This document shows, piece after piece, positions 22,525 through 34,200 of a stretch of DNA of 64,000 bases. The notes under the pieces are model-generated. The model was not told the DNA's origin. It did no database searches and was given only the letters and a program-made list of their open reading frames with translations. Each line of letters begins with the position of its first letter. Position 1 is the first letter of the stretch. The stretch is from Pinus tabuliformis (taxonomy: Eukaryota; Streptophyta; Pinopsida; Pinales; Pinaceae), in NCBI GenBank assembly GCA_031772625.1, contig CM062813.1, positions 696,208,420 through 696,272,419 of the forward strand. The letters run 5' to 3'. A program made the translations under genes and the position numbers.

Positions 22525-23136
22525 GGTCTAACAACTACTAATTTTCCATCCGTCGACCCTGTTTAGATTGCTCGAACTCCTTTCAATTTCAATGGCTTCC
22601 TTAAACTTACAGTGATGAAAATGAGAAATATTTGCAATGACCTTAGCCTCCTCAATGCATATATGATCCTTTGTCTTCTCATCATGTTTAACAGGTTGAA
22701 GAGTGGGTTCTCCCATGCTTGACATCAGTCATGTGTTCTTAATCCTTTGATTTGTAGACCGACTAGATTCATCAATGTATGAGGTTCCACAAGAACACGG
22801 GATCACATAAACACCTTTCATATCCATTGGTTCACTCAGTCTTTAACAAATTTTAAGGAACTTCGAATGATGTTAAGGGGTCTAAAGGTTGAGGGGACAT
22901 TGTGCTTCCTGGGGATTCTCAGAATCCTGTCTGTAGTCCCTTAGATGAAAGGGAGATGACCCCGTGAATTACAATCACTGGGGTCCTTCTTAACTTTAGG
23001 ACCTTTGCTAGCTTTATGGAAAGCATTAAGACCTTGTTGCCTACTATATCCATTATTAATAAAGACCTTAAGGACATGGGTTTTCTCTTTGGAAAGGTGG
23101 TCTTCATCAAAAATCCTCATTCTTAACTTTAGGACC
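22525..23136 (-). mobile_element. Penelope-like element fragment with GIY-YIG endonuclease
   Basis: The minus strand encodes the RT C-terminal and linker region (KVFINNGYSRQQGLNAFHKA, then GTTDRILRIPRKHNVPSTFR), followed by a GIY-YIG endonuclease: KGVYVIPCSCGTSYIDES, a later KHGRTHSS, and the tail HFHHCKFKEAIEIERSSSNL. GVY and YID stand for the family's GIY and YIG. The domain order RT-linker-GIY-YIG is diagnostic of EN-bearing Penelope-like elements; among plants these are known as Dryad elements of conifers. Frame changes and stops interrupt it: TAA after LPFI, and a shift within the endonuclease near 22.73 kb. The RT core is absent. A 133-bp stretch is tandemly duplicated and the Tat element sits in the second copy. 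Confidence 0.8.
22999..23131. repeat. 133-bp tandem duplication within the Penelope-like element, unit 1
   Basis: The unit starting ggacctttgctagctttatg at 22,999 restarts at 23,132. There only ggacc is seen before the Tat element; the rest of the second unit continues at 43,759. The spacing of 133 bases is not a multiple of three, so the duplication itself shifts the frame. Confidence 0.85.
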
Positions 23137-24753
23137 TATTAGCTCTGCCACATAACTATGGTCTTTGAAGGTCAGGGATAGGCTTGATTGTGATTGGTTA
23201 TGCTCAAAGGAGGCCTATAATGTTCGTCCTCACCTTTTTCCTTACCCTGCTCATCCTCCCTTCATCTCCCTTTCCTGTGCTTTTCTGTTAAAAACCACAT
23301 AAAAAACCATTTTTTTAAGCCCTGAGTGCTAAAACCCAAAACCTCATGAAACTGCACCCATATGACGGCACACCTTCGTAACCACATCACCATAACCTCA
23401 GTCGTTGACCTTCCCCGCTGATCTGACGGCTCCCGTCGCGCCCAACCAAGAAATCCACGTGATTAAATCCCCACCACCCGATCATCTCTGCCAGAGATCT
23501 AATGACAGTCGCTCTCCCCACGCCCACAAAGTGATGAAATGTTAACGCGCGATGGAGAGTGGTTTCCTCTCTCCTCTGCCGCCACGCATCACACGCCGAG
23601 TGGAATCACGCACCATTGTCCTTTTACCGCCCGAAGATCAAAGGCGGTGCGATCAATACCGCTTACCGCTCCACCTCATGACCCCTCCCGATATCCGCCG
23701 TGCACTTTCGCTGCCCGATGATCGTTGGATCTATTCGCCTGAGATCCAACGGCCCATGTTCATACCGCTCCCACCTCTTCCAATGCCCTCCACCAAGCCA
23801 TCTCCGCCGTCTATCCTTCTGATCCGACGACCGATCTTTATCCCTCATCCAGCTCGTCCATTCGCTGCACAACCCACATTCTTTGACCACTCCGTGCACC
23901 TGAAGGACGAAGGTGACTGACCTATCAGTACCAGTCGCATTTGCTCCTCAATAACCACATTTAATAGATAATATGGCCGAAGAGAAAAAGGACAAAGCAT
24001 GAGCACGTAGCTTCATTTAGCAGTTATGGAACTTCATGGATACGGACACTCCAGCTGCCCGATAGGACAACAGAGCACCAGAGGAGATCAAATTCACTCA
24101 CTGAGACAAGTAAACGCACTCAGAGACTCCATCAGGCAACTAAATGTGGTTGGTGGTCAATTATGACCCTTCCATACCTAAAATGGCCAAGTGCCTTTGT
24201 AATGGAACTCTATATATACCCAAAAATAAGATATAATCAGGGTTGATGGTCGGTGTTTTGATGTAAGGTTCAACTTCTGGAGACTGTAACTATTTTGACA
24301 CTTGCAGTGTCTCGTCTTCATTTTCAGCTAATACAAGCTTCTTTCGTTGTTAATTGTTCACTTTCCATTTATCTTCTCTTCTAAGTTGTGCCTAATATGT
24401 TGTATGCTTGAACTCTTGATGTTTAGCATTAGAGTAGTTGTCATCCTATCTCTGTGTTAAAGTCTTGTATGTATCATTGTATAAGTCATTCAGGTTTCTA
24501 GTCATCTGGTGCCAGAGAGCTGTCATCCTGTCTATGCATTAGTAGATTAGATTTGCAGACTTCTTTGTTGGTTGCAGCCAGCCATCACATGCTCTTGTGC
24601 ATCTGCTGGTGTGGTCAGTATTCTCCGTATTCACCCAATCTTAAACTGTGAGTAATTGGTGGTCTAAAGCCTTATAGTTTGAGGGTGTTCATGCATGTCT
24701 GGAGTTAAGCAAAGTAGAAGTGGTTATCTGGCTTGGACAAGCATCATTCCTTA
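23137..24753 (+). repeat. 5' LTR of the Tat element, first part
   Basis: 1,617 bp matching 42,051 onward. It holds a GC-rich block at about 23.4-23.9 kb and a TATA-like box near 24.21 kb. The LTR is interrupted here by the inner element and resumes at 35,743. Confidence 0.93.
24210..24218 (+). promoter_or_regulatory. TATA-like box in the 5' LTR of the Tat element
   Basis: Reads tctatatataccca about 540 bases before the LTR interruption, and is matched by aatatatatacccaa at 43,126-43,134 in the 3' LTR. Position and conservation in both LTRs suggest the element promoter; this is inference. Confidence 0.55.
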
Positions 24754-25385
24754 TGTTAGAGTCGGTCTAATAGCCCTCCATCAGGGATCAAAGCTCTTTG
24801 CATTTGCATAAGTAGGTGTCTCATCAGTGTCATCTCATTGCATTCCATTAGGCATGCCATAACCCTGATGAAGGAGCTGGTGTCTATATTCCCCTCTTGG
24901 CACTGCTGGATCAAGTTGTTTCAGTCAATAAACTCTTTCAAGGTTACTTGTCTTGTCTTGAGGTCAAAAGTCCTAGGTCTAGGGTTTAGGTCCAATTTGT
25001 CTTTGAGGTCAGGTCTTTAAAAGTCAATAAGTGCCCAGCAGGCTAGAGGGATGACTATCAAAGTTTTTCTTCAAAAGATTTCATCTTGTACAGCTAATTT
25101 TTACCTTGGATTTAAAAACCCTGTTTTTTAAAGACAAGGTCATTTTTTCATTTTTGTAAAAGTTGTGAAAATTCAAAATTCTTTGAAAGTCAGCATACAT
25201 CCCTGGTCCCCTTTGCTAAGATTCCTTAGAAGCTATCCCTACAAAAATTTTCAAGAAAAAGCATCAGTTCAACCAATTTCAGGACAAAAGGAAACCATAA
25301 AGTCAGCAGCATTTAAATTTTTAAAAAGTGTCAAGTTAAAAACATTAGAAAGAGGGTTTGAGGGGAAATTAATTTAAATCAAGCC

Positions 25386-25392
25386 TATAAAG
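25386..25392 (+). promoter_or_regulatory. TATA-like box in the inner 5' LTR
   Basis: gcctataaagcccc, repeated identically at 31,930-31,936 in the 3' LTR. If it is the promoter, the genomic RNA starts near 25.42 kb, the U3 part is only about 0.65 kb, and the LTR coding region becomes the first open frame of the RNA. This is inference. Confidence 0.6.
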
Positions 25393-25482
25393 CCCCTCTC
25401 TCCCTTCATTTGATCATCATTTTCCTCAAAGCAATAGTGAAGAGCGATTTGGAGAGAAATTGGGTGAAATTGTAAACAGAGC

Positions 25483-25623
25483 CCGCGCGCGACCTGTCAA
25501 GACCTGCGCGCGACGTGTTGGGCAGGCGCGACGTGTCAGGGGGGTCTTAGCAGTTAGGAAAATACACTGGCGCGACGTGTTGGGTGCGCGCGACCTGTCA
25601 AGACCAGCTCGCGACGTGTTGGG
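25483..25623 (+). repeat. Cluster of six GC-rich motifs in the inner 5' LTR
   Basis: Six copies of a motif close to gcgcgacgtgttggg, two of them in a gcgcgacctgtcaagacc variant, lie in 140 bases of otherwise AT-rich DNA. The common form contains cgacgtgt, an ACGT-core sequence of the kind bound by plant bZIP factors. The 3' LTR has five copies (32,030-32,146). Confidence 0.85.
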
Positions 25624-26214
25624 AATTCATCCACAAAAAATTGCCTGTAAACTGCCAAACGATCCCAAAATTCTTCAAGATTGCAGGTAGGCCTCTGATC
25701 ATCAAAGTATTTTGCTTGATAAAGAAAAATGAGCATGGGAAATGTGTTTTAATGCCATCAAGTTGAAATGAGAAGTTCATGTATATTTGCTTTAAAATGT
25801 CAAAATGCAAGTAGAGATAGGGTTTTGTTTTGCTGCTCTCAATGTCATCCCTTTCACTCCCATTTTTTCCCCCACATCCCAACCATCTCCCTTATCATTT
25901 TTACCTAATCTCCCTACCAAAAAATATCAAAGGCCCAACACCCTACCCATATCCCTAAAATCCAATAATATAACCTTAAACCCTACTTCCCATAAAATCT
26001 TTACAAATGATAATGGTATGATGTTGTATATGTCATGATTCCTTCCCTTAATTCCCTTTTTCATGTATTTTCCCTAATTCCCCTTAGAAGTCTCCCTTCC
26101 CTAACATCTCCCTTGTGTTATTTGTCCCCTTGAAGCAGCATTTCAAACAGGGAAAAACAGCAAGTCATTTGAGCAGAAGCAGCAGTACATTTCAGCCACT
26201 TTGCTCTTGAAACC

Positions 26215-27750
26215 ATGTCAAAAGCCGAAACCGACTATGAGCAAAGTGATGACCGTGAGTCAACACCAGAGGTTGAGGTACAAAGGAGGCCTCACAGGGG
26301 TGGTAAGAGTGGTCACCATGTGAGAGAGGAGCCCACCTCTTTGACCTATTTGCAGGCTTGTCCACTTGCAGTCACATGTTTTCGCTACCTCTCATGTTAT
26401 GAATTTTGCGAGAGGATTTCTCAAATTCAGCACCATAGGGAATTGGTCCGCTTGTTTGTTTTGCATCTGCATGATGGGCATGTAAATCTTGCAGGGGTGG
26501 ATTTTATATTGTCATCTGAAATTATTGCTCAAGCAACAGGGATACCCAATGTGGGAGAAGAGTGGAACAAGCGCAAACTATTGGACAGATTTCAGTATGA
26601 GCCCTACATTAAACCTGCCTACATGAGGTACATGACTGGTATGTTTCCCTTTATATTTTTGAGGGATGAGTATGCTCCCTTGATGAGGCACATCATGCGC
26701 TATTTCACCTGTGAGGGCAGATTTTCATATTTGTATTCGTACCATATTCGCTTGTTGATGCATTTCACACAGGTACGGATGATGAACATACCATTTTTCA
26801 TGTGCCCGAATATTGAGAAGATGGTGCCCTTGTTGCAGAGAAAGAGCCCAGCACAGCAACACAGGAGTGTCTATGATTATGGTTCGATCCAGCTTGTGGT
26901 CATACATCAGTTGGCTCAACAGGGTATCACATGGGAGGATTTTATCTCTCGAGATTTTTTCACAGCACCAGCATCATCACCCCCTGAGGTTGTTCATGAG
27001 GAGGGAGGGCCTTCACAGCAGCATGATATTCCTGAGACCAGACATGTCAGCTCCCCTCCATTGGTCACATATCAGAGAGGCCACAGGGCCTTATTTGCAT
27101 CAGCTAGGCGAGTATTATCTCCACACCAGGTGGAAGGGGTCTCACCTTCTTCATAAGCACCACGAGTGTTATCCCCACACCAGGTGGAAGGGGCCTCGTC
27201 TCCGACAGCAGCACAGGTACCAGAGAGAGGCAAGCAGCCCAAGATTGATGAGGGGCCATCAGGTGTTCCAAACATAGAGGTTGTTGACCTTGATATCAGT
27301 TCTCCTAGCATAGAGTCAAAGGAGATCATTCAGCACCTAAGGGCTGAAAATGACTCATTGCAGCAAAGATTGGAAATGGCAAATTGGACAATCACCTACT
27401 TAGAGCAGTGCAACAAGCAACTTGAGGAGGAGCACACTCTTGATGAGTTGCGGAGGATCCATGAAGACCGCAAATTGGCGCGCAAGAGACCCGGTGATTT
27501 GGTACCCGTTGAGCGAGAGGCTATGCTTCTCCAGGTCAATGCTCATTTGGAGAGGTTGCTAGCCAAGGCCAACAAAGATAAGGACTTGCTCCGGAACATG
27601 AAGAACCACTATTGGGCCCGAATGCACGTATGCAAAGCAAGAATGAAGGTGCTCCAAAGACGGTTGGCCAAAGCACTAAAACGAAGGAAAAGGCCCGATC
27701 CCCTCCACATCTTGGCTGATGCCTCCTTGAAGGAGCATGATTCTAAATGA
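26215..27750 (+). pseudogene. Coding region inside the inner 5' LTR (unknown protein)
   Basis: The frame begins at the ATG in gaaaccatgtc at 26,215. The first half encodes a globular-looking domain, rich in aromatic residues (CFRYLSCYEFCERISQIQHH, LHDGHVNLAGVDFILSSEII, FSYLYSYHIRLLMHFTQVRM). A Pro/Ser/His-rich linker follows, with a repeated LSPHQVEG motif, then a long coiled coil (EIIQHLRAENDSLQQRLEM) and a basic Arg/Lys-rich segment. It does not resemble gag or pol. The general look recalls plant transposon-associated proteins of unknown role, but I cannot name it. The copy is broken in very few places. Confidence 0.6.
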
Positions 27751-28178
27751 CTTAACTCCAGCACAAATTTCAAAAAAAATTGAGCATTTTTGGTCACTTG
27801 TGAATTTTTAGGCAAAAAACAGGTTTTCTCCACCAACACGTCGCGCGCCGCGTGCGACCTTTTCGATGGGCAACTCCATTTCGGGAAAACTCAGCATTTT
27901 TGGATTTTTCATGCAAAGATACACCTGCTCAGCAATTACCAAGAGATTTCATCAAGTTTTGAGCCTCCAGAAAGTAAAAAAAAAAAGAAGCAAAAAATGA
28001 CTTTCTGCCACCTTTTTGACACACAGGAAGCGGTCTTGGGAGATTGCAATTTTGGAGGGGCAAATGGCCACCAAATTCAGAAATTCCACTTGGGTTGGAA
28101 ATTAGACATCCAGACCTTTCCAACAAGCCCACTTTTGCCTCATTTGGACACCTGGAAGTGTCTCAAAAACAGCTCCAA

Positions 28179-28222
28179 AGGCGCGCGACGTGTTCAGGAT
28201 CAGGGCGCGACGTGTTGGGCAG
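28179..28222 (+). repeat. Two further GC-rich motifs downstream of the LTR coding region
   Basis: ggcgcgcgacgtgttcagg and agggcgcgacgtgttgggc, with one more in inverse orientation at 27,834-27,850 (ccaacacgtcgcgcg). All recur in the 3' LTR, so the motif flanks the coding region on both sides in both LTRs. Confidence 0.85.
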
Positions 28223-29220
28223 TTTTCACAGAAATTCACCTACAGCGCAGCAAAACGCAGTTTTGACTAGATTTGACTTTTTGGGGTAGATTTTGATCCT
28301 CCTTGTTGTAAATGATGTAATTTTATGATATTTTGACACTTATTTATCTCTTCTAGAAGATTCATTCATGAGATAGGCAAAAATTTAATGAATGAATTGG
28401 TTTCCTAGTTTATAGAGGCAAGTTGTTTTGACTGCCTAGTTTTTAGTGCTCAGTTTAGAATTGGTTGAAACAGCTCCTAGGATAGTGAGCTCGACCCCTA
28501 GAGGCAAGGAAAGATGTTATATTGCCTATATTATGTACTTTCTTGGTCATTTTCATGGTTGGACTCTTGAGGGAGAAAGATTCTATTGTATTACTCATTG
28601 TATCTCTGCAATTTTGGCAAAGGAAGAAAGACCAGGGTTTTGCAGTCCTTTTTGGGATTCCTTTGGTTACATGTATTGATGGTGTGTTTCTCTTTGTAAT
28701 TGTAAGTTTTTTATGTGATTCATCTTCTTACTATTCCTTCTGCAAATTAGGCAAATGAAGTGTTAAAGTAGAATTCATGATTTCCATGCTCTGCTTTTAA
28801 GTTTGCTTAATATTTATGTTTTCATCCGTCTAAAGAGAACTCTTGAAGGTTTCTTTCTCTCTTTAGCTCCTCACCGGTCATTCCTATCCATTCACTTAAT
28901 TCAAAGGCATCAGTACAGTCTCCTGCCTTGCCCCAAAGAACCCCCTGCAAAAACTGTGTCCAATCCTCGCACCCAGAATTGCCTTTCCCCAACTTTCCAC
29001 CAAAACCCTAAAAATCGCAAACCAAACCTTTTTATCAGTTTACTAGCCTAAAATCAGTGTTTCTTTATTGGTTATCTCTACCTCGTTGAAGATCTTTGCC
29101 GAGATAGACCGGAGAGAGCCCTCTCCTGCCCCGTAGGGCTAGCTACGAGGCTAAGTGGTTTGATGTTGCCTTGGAGTTTGCCTTTCTCAGCCTGAGGTGA
29201 AATTTCAAGCGCTAACATAT

Positions 29221-29240
29221 TGGCGACCATACTGGGGAGA
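29221..29240 (+). promoter_or_regulatory. Primer-binding site of the inner element
   Basis: tggcgaccatactgggga lies three bases after the 5' LTR end. It resembles the outer element's site (tggcgccattg). The tRNA is not identified. Confidence 0.75.
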
Positions 29241-29576
29241 ACAAACTTGTCTGTTGATTGATGTGTTTGTTTCATAAGTCTTAGACGGAGCCTGAAGTTA
29301 TGCCAGGTAGCCTTCGAAACGCTTTTGCTTTGCATAAGCGGAAGTAGATAAACGTTGCTTCAGTCCATCTCCGTGAGCTTGTGAATACAACACTTCATTT
29401 GCATTTTACCCCAGTACATGTATCAAGTTCAGATCTGATTGTTGATAGTGGACAACGATCAGACACTTACAAGGCTGAAATCATTCACCTGGCGACTCTT
29501 TTCACTGAAGAATCCAGCCACCTGTGCTTCATGGTGACTTCACTGCAGAGAGATCAGTAGCTTTGAGCTTTTCAAG

Positions 29577-30980
29577 ATGGATCGGATTGCAAGAAGATAT
29601 GCTCCATTGAGCCGAGATCACATCCCTGGTTTTCCAAATAAAATTCCGAAGGTAGATTGGTCAAGGAATCTGCCTACATTTAAAGATGATGGTAAGAAGG
29701 ATGCTGCTTTACATCTAGTTAGATTTCATATGCATATTCGCAAGTAGAAGGTGGATTTTCGTGAAGATTGCTTGATGAAGATATTCTTGGCCACTCTGGA
29801 AGGTGCAGCTCAATCCTGGTATGAAAATTTTCCGCAGGCCTGTATTTACTGTTTAAAGGATTTTCATGCCTTGTTTATTGAAAGATATCAAGCATCTTAT
29901 CCATCATTAAATTTAGTTCATGACTGTTGCAAACATGCTTCAACTTTTATTGAAAGCCTTGATAAATATTATGAAGATGATAATTTTATGGACGTTGAGA
30001 TTATGGAGGCTCTGTATGAGAATCCATTTCAGCAGCACATAGAAATCTTAGAGGATACTTGTCAAGATCAGCAGGCTGAAGATTTCCATATGGTTGAAAA
30101 TGAGGAAATAGAAAATGTTGTTTCAGATCTGTCCATAGAAGAAGATAGCATGCAGGTAACACAGGAAAGTAATGTTCCAATCTCAGAAAGTGATGATGAT
30201 AAATCAGATCGGGAGATAAATTGTGATGAGGCAAAACATGTTGTTCCGGATCTCATAAAAGAGAGTTGTATTGTCGCGGCTGCCTCAAATGAAGAAAATG
30301 GAGTAGCAGACCTAAATGTTCTCATCTCACCAGCACTAGATCTTCATGAGGAGGTAGTTCATTGCCTCTGTGAAAAACAAGACAAGATCTTCGTTCAAGT
30401 AAGTGAAAAGGTTTCTCTGGATGAATCTATGATAGCTGATAGAAATGTTAGTGTTGGGTTTCACGAAACATCTGAAATTTCTTTTCTCATGATTGATGAA
30501 TGTAATGAGAATCTGGCTATCATATCATATGAGGATGACTTACCATATATTCAAACTACAAAAGATCAGACCATTCAGGATTCCATTTCAGATTCTTCCT
30601 CATATGTCTCATGTTTTGAAATGTTATTTCAAGAGGAGATCTGCTCATCTACTTGTTCAGAATTTTTTGAGGACCAGGAACATACTCTTTCTGGAGTACA
30701 TGATGAAGGAAGATCAGAATCAAGAGAAAAAGACACCTTGTTCTTTCAGCAGGAGGTGGCAGTGGCAAAACTTCATGTTTTTCAAGATCCAATGGCAGCC
30801 CTGTTGCAGTCAACAGTGAAGGTGATTATTGCAGTATTCAGCGATGAAGGAGAATATGGTCGACTATATTTTTGGATGTCCAGTGATAGGTTTGTACTGT
30901 TGACCAGAAGTTCTGATCAGGAGAATCAATCAAGAAGCCATCTTCTTGATTGGTTGCATTGGCATTTTGATATAGTTTGA
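29577..30980 (+). pseudogene. gag-like gene of the inner element
   Basis: The N-terminal part carries a gag core: WSRNLPTFKDDGKKDAAL, then MKIFLATLEGAAQSWYENFP and FHALFIERYQASYP. After it comes a long acidic tail (Glu/Asp/Ser-rich, about 270 residues) without zinc knuckle. No pol domains follow. Elements of this kind need enzymes from a partner element. The neighbouring Tat family is the obvious candidate because the two share flanking cis sequences. The frame is largely open. Confidence 0.75.
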
Positions 30981-31297
30981 TGGTATATTGTCTTGTAAGA
31001 AACACAGGTGGTTGTCATCATGATTTCAAATCTTGATGGACTGCTGCCTTTCAATAAGCTTTGTAAGTTCTTGTTTTAGTTAAGTCAGTCATGAGTCATT
31101 TATGAGTCAGTTTTCAGTCATGTAGGTTTCATAATTGAGTCGGTTTGAATCAAGCTTCAGTCAATAAATGAGTCAAAGTCTTGTATTGTTTGTCAAATAA
31201 TGACTCCATCGCCCAATGGATGAAGGCACTGTCTAGCTCTTACAGAGATCTGCGGTTCTTGGTACCTCCAAGGAGCTACCATCCCCATTGGAGCCAA

Positions 31298-34200
31298 TGT
31301 TAGAGTCGGTCTAGTAGCCCTCCATCAGGGATCAAAGCTCTTTGCATGTGCATAAGTAGGTGTCTCATCAGTGTCATCTCATTGCATTCCATTAGGCATG
31401 CCATAACCTTGATGAAGGAGCTGGTGTCTATATTCCCCTCTTGGCACTACTGGATCAAGTTGTTTCAGTCAATAAACTCTTTCAAGGTTACTTGTCTTGT
31501 CTTGAGGTCAAAAGTCCTAGGTCTAGGGTTTAGGTCCAATTTGTCTTTGAGGTCATGTCTTTAGAAGTCAATAAATGCCCAGCAGGCCAGAGGGATGACT
31601 ATCAAAGTTTTTCTTCAAAAGATTTCATCTTGTACAGCTAATTTTTACCTTGGATTTAAAAACCCTGTTTTTTAAAGACAAGGTCATTTTTTCATTTTTG
31701 TAAAAATTGTGAAAATTCAAAATTCTTTGAAAGTCAGCATACAGCCCTGGTCCCCTTTGCTAAGATTCCTTAGAAGCTATCCCTGCAAAAATTTTCAAGA
31801 AAAAACATCAGTTCAACCAATTTCAGGACAAAAGGAAACCATAAAGTCAGCAGCATTTAAATTTTGAAAAAGTGTCAAGTTAAAAACATTAGAAAGAGGG
31901 TTTGAGGGGAAATTAATTTAAATCAAGCCTATAAAGCCCCTCTCTCCCTTCATTTGATCATCATTTGCCTCAAAGCAATAGTGAAGAGCGATTTGGAGAG
32001 AAATTGGGTGAAATTGTAAACAGAGCACGCGCGCGACGTGTTGGGCAGGCGCGACGTGTCAGGGGGGTCTTAGCAGTTAGGAAAATACACTGGCGCGACG
32101 TGTTGGGTGCGCGCAACCTGTCAAGACCAACTCGCGACGTGTTGGGAATTCATCCACAAAAAATTGCCTGTAAACTGCCAAACGATCCCAAAATTCTTCA
32201 AGATTGCAGGTAGGCCTCTGATCATCAAAGTATTTTGCTTGATAAAGAAAAATGAGCATGGGAAATGTGTTTTAATGCCATCAAGTTGAAATGAGAAGTT
32301 CATGTATATTTGCTTTAAAATGTCAAAATGCAAGTAGAGATAGGGTTTTGTTTTGCTGCTCTCAAGGTCATCCCTTTCACTCCCATTTTTTCCCCCACAT
32401 CCCAACCATCTCCCTTATCATTTTTACCTAATCTCCCTACCAAAAAATATCAAAGGCCCAACACCCTACCCATATCCCTAAAATCCAATAATATAACCTT
32501 AAACCCTACTTCCCATAAAATCTTTGCAAATGATAATGGTATGATGTTGTATATGTCATGATTCCTTCCCTTAATTCCCTTTTTCATGTATTTTCCCTAA
32601 TTCCCCTTAGAAGTCTCCCTTCCCTAACATCTCCCTTGTGTTATTTGTCCCCTTGAAGCAGCATTTCAAACAGGGAAAAACAGCAAGTCATTTGAGCAGA
32701 AGCAGCAGTACATTTCAGCCACTTTGCTCTTGAAACCATGTCAGAAACCGAAACCGACTATGAGCAAAGTGATGACCGTGAGTCAACACCAGAGGTTGAG
32801 GTACAAAGGAGGCCTCACAGGGGTGGTAAGAGTGGTCACCATGTGAGAGAGGAGCCCACCTCTTTGACCTATTTGCAGGCTTTTCCACTTGCAATCACAT
32901 GTTTCCGCTACCTCTCATGTTATGAATTTTGCGAGAGGATTTCTCAAATTCAGCACCATAGGGAATTGGTCCGCTTGTTTGTTTTGCATTTGCATGATGG
33001 GCATGTAAATCTTGCAGGGGTGGATTTTATATTGTCATCTAAAATTATTGCTCAAGCAACACGGATACCCAATGTGGGAGAAGAGTGGAACAAGTGCAAA
33101 CTATTGGACAGATTTTAGTATGAGCCCTACATTAAACCTGCCTACATGAGGTACATGACTGGTATGTTTCCCTTCAGATTTTTGAGGGATGAGTATGCTC
33201 CTTTGATGAGGCTCATCATGCGCTATTTCACCTGTGAGGGCAGATTTTCATATTTGTATTCGTACCATATTCGCTTGTTGATGCATTTCACACGGGTACG
33301 GATGATGAACATACCATTTTTCATGTGCCGGAATATTGAGAAGATGGTGCCCTTGGTGCAGAGAAAGAACCCAACACAGCAACACAGGAGTGTCTATCAT
33401 TATGGTTTGATCCAGCTTGTGGTCATACATCAGTTGGCTCAGCAGGGTATCACATAGGAGGATTTTATCTCTCGAGATTTTTTCACAGCACCAGCATCAT
33501 CACCCCCTGAGGTTGTTCATGAGGAGGGAGGGCCTTCGCAGCAGCATGATATTCCTGAGACCAGACATGTCAGCTCCCCTCCATTGGTCACATATCAGAG
33601 AGGCCACAGGGCCTTATTTGCATCAGCTAGGCGAGTATTATCTCCACACCAGGTGGAAGGGGTCTCGCCTTCTTCATCAGCACCACGAGTGTTATCCCCA
33701 CACCAGGTGGAAGGGGCCTCGTCTTCGACAACAACACAAGTACCAGAGAGAGGCAAGGAGCCCAAGATTGATGAGGGGCCATCAGGTGTTCCAGGCATAG
33801 AGGTTATTGACCTTGATATCAGTTCTCCTAGCCTAGAGTCAAAGGAGATCATTCAGCACCTAAGGGATGAAAATGACTCATTGCAGCAAAGATTGGAAAT
33901 GGAAAATTGGACAATCACCTACTTAGAGCAGCGCAACAAGCAACTTGAGGAGGAGCACACTCTTGATGAGTTTCGGAGGATCCATGAAGACCGCAACTTG
34001 GCGCGCAAGAGACCCGGTGATTTGGTACCCGTTGAGCGAGAGACTATGCTTCTCCAGGTCAATGCTCATTTGGAGAGGTTGTTGGCCAAGGCCAACAAAG
34101 ATAAGGACCTGCTCCGGAACATGAAGAACCACTATTGGGCCCGAATGCACATATGCAAAGCAAGAATGAAGGTGCTCCAAAGACGGTTGGCCAAAGCACT

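Larger units (their letters stand above)
24754..29217 (+). repeat. 5' LTR of the inner element
   Basis: 4,464 bp, unusually long. It contains a TATA-like box near 25.39 kb, a cluster of GC-rich motifs at 25.48-25.62 kb, a coding region at 26.2-27.75 kb and three more copies of the motif near 27.84 and 28.18-28.22 kb. The primer site follows at once. Confidence 0.93.

Noticed and set aside
26215-27750. The LTR coding region as an independent host gene
   Set aside because: The same sequence lies at the same place in both LTRs of one element; it belongs to the element, though its ultimate origin may be a host gene.
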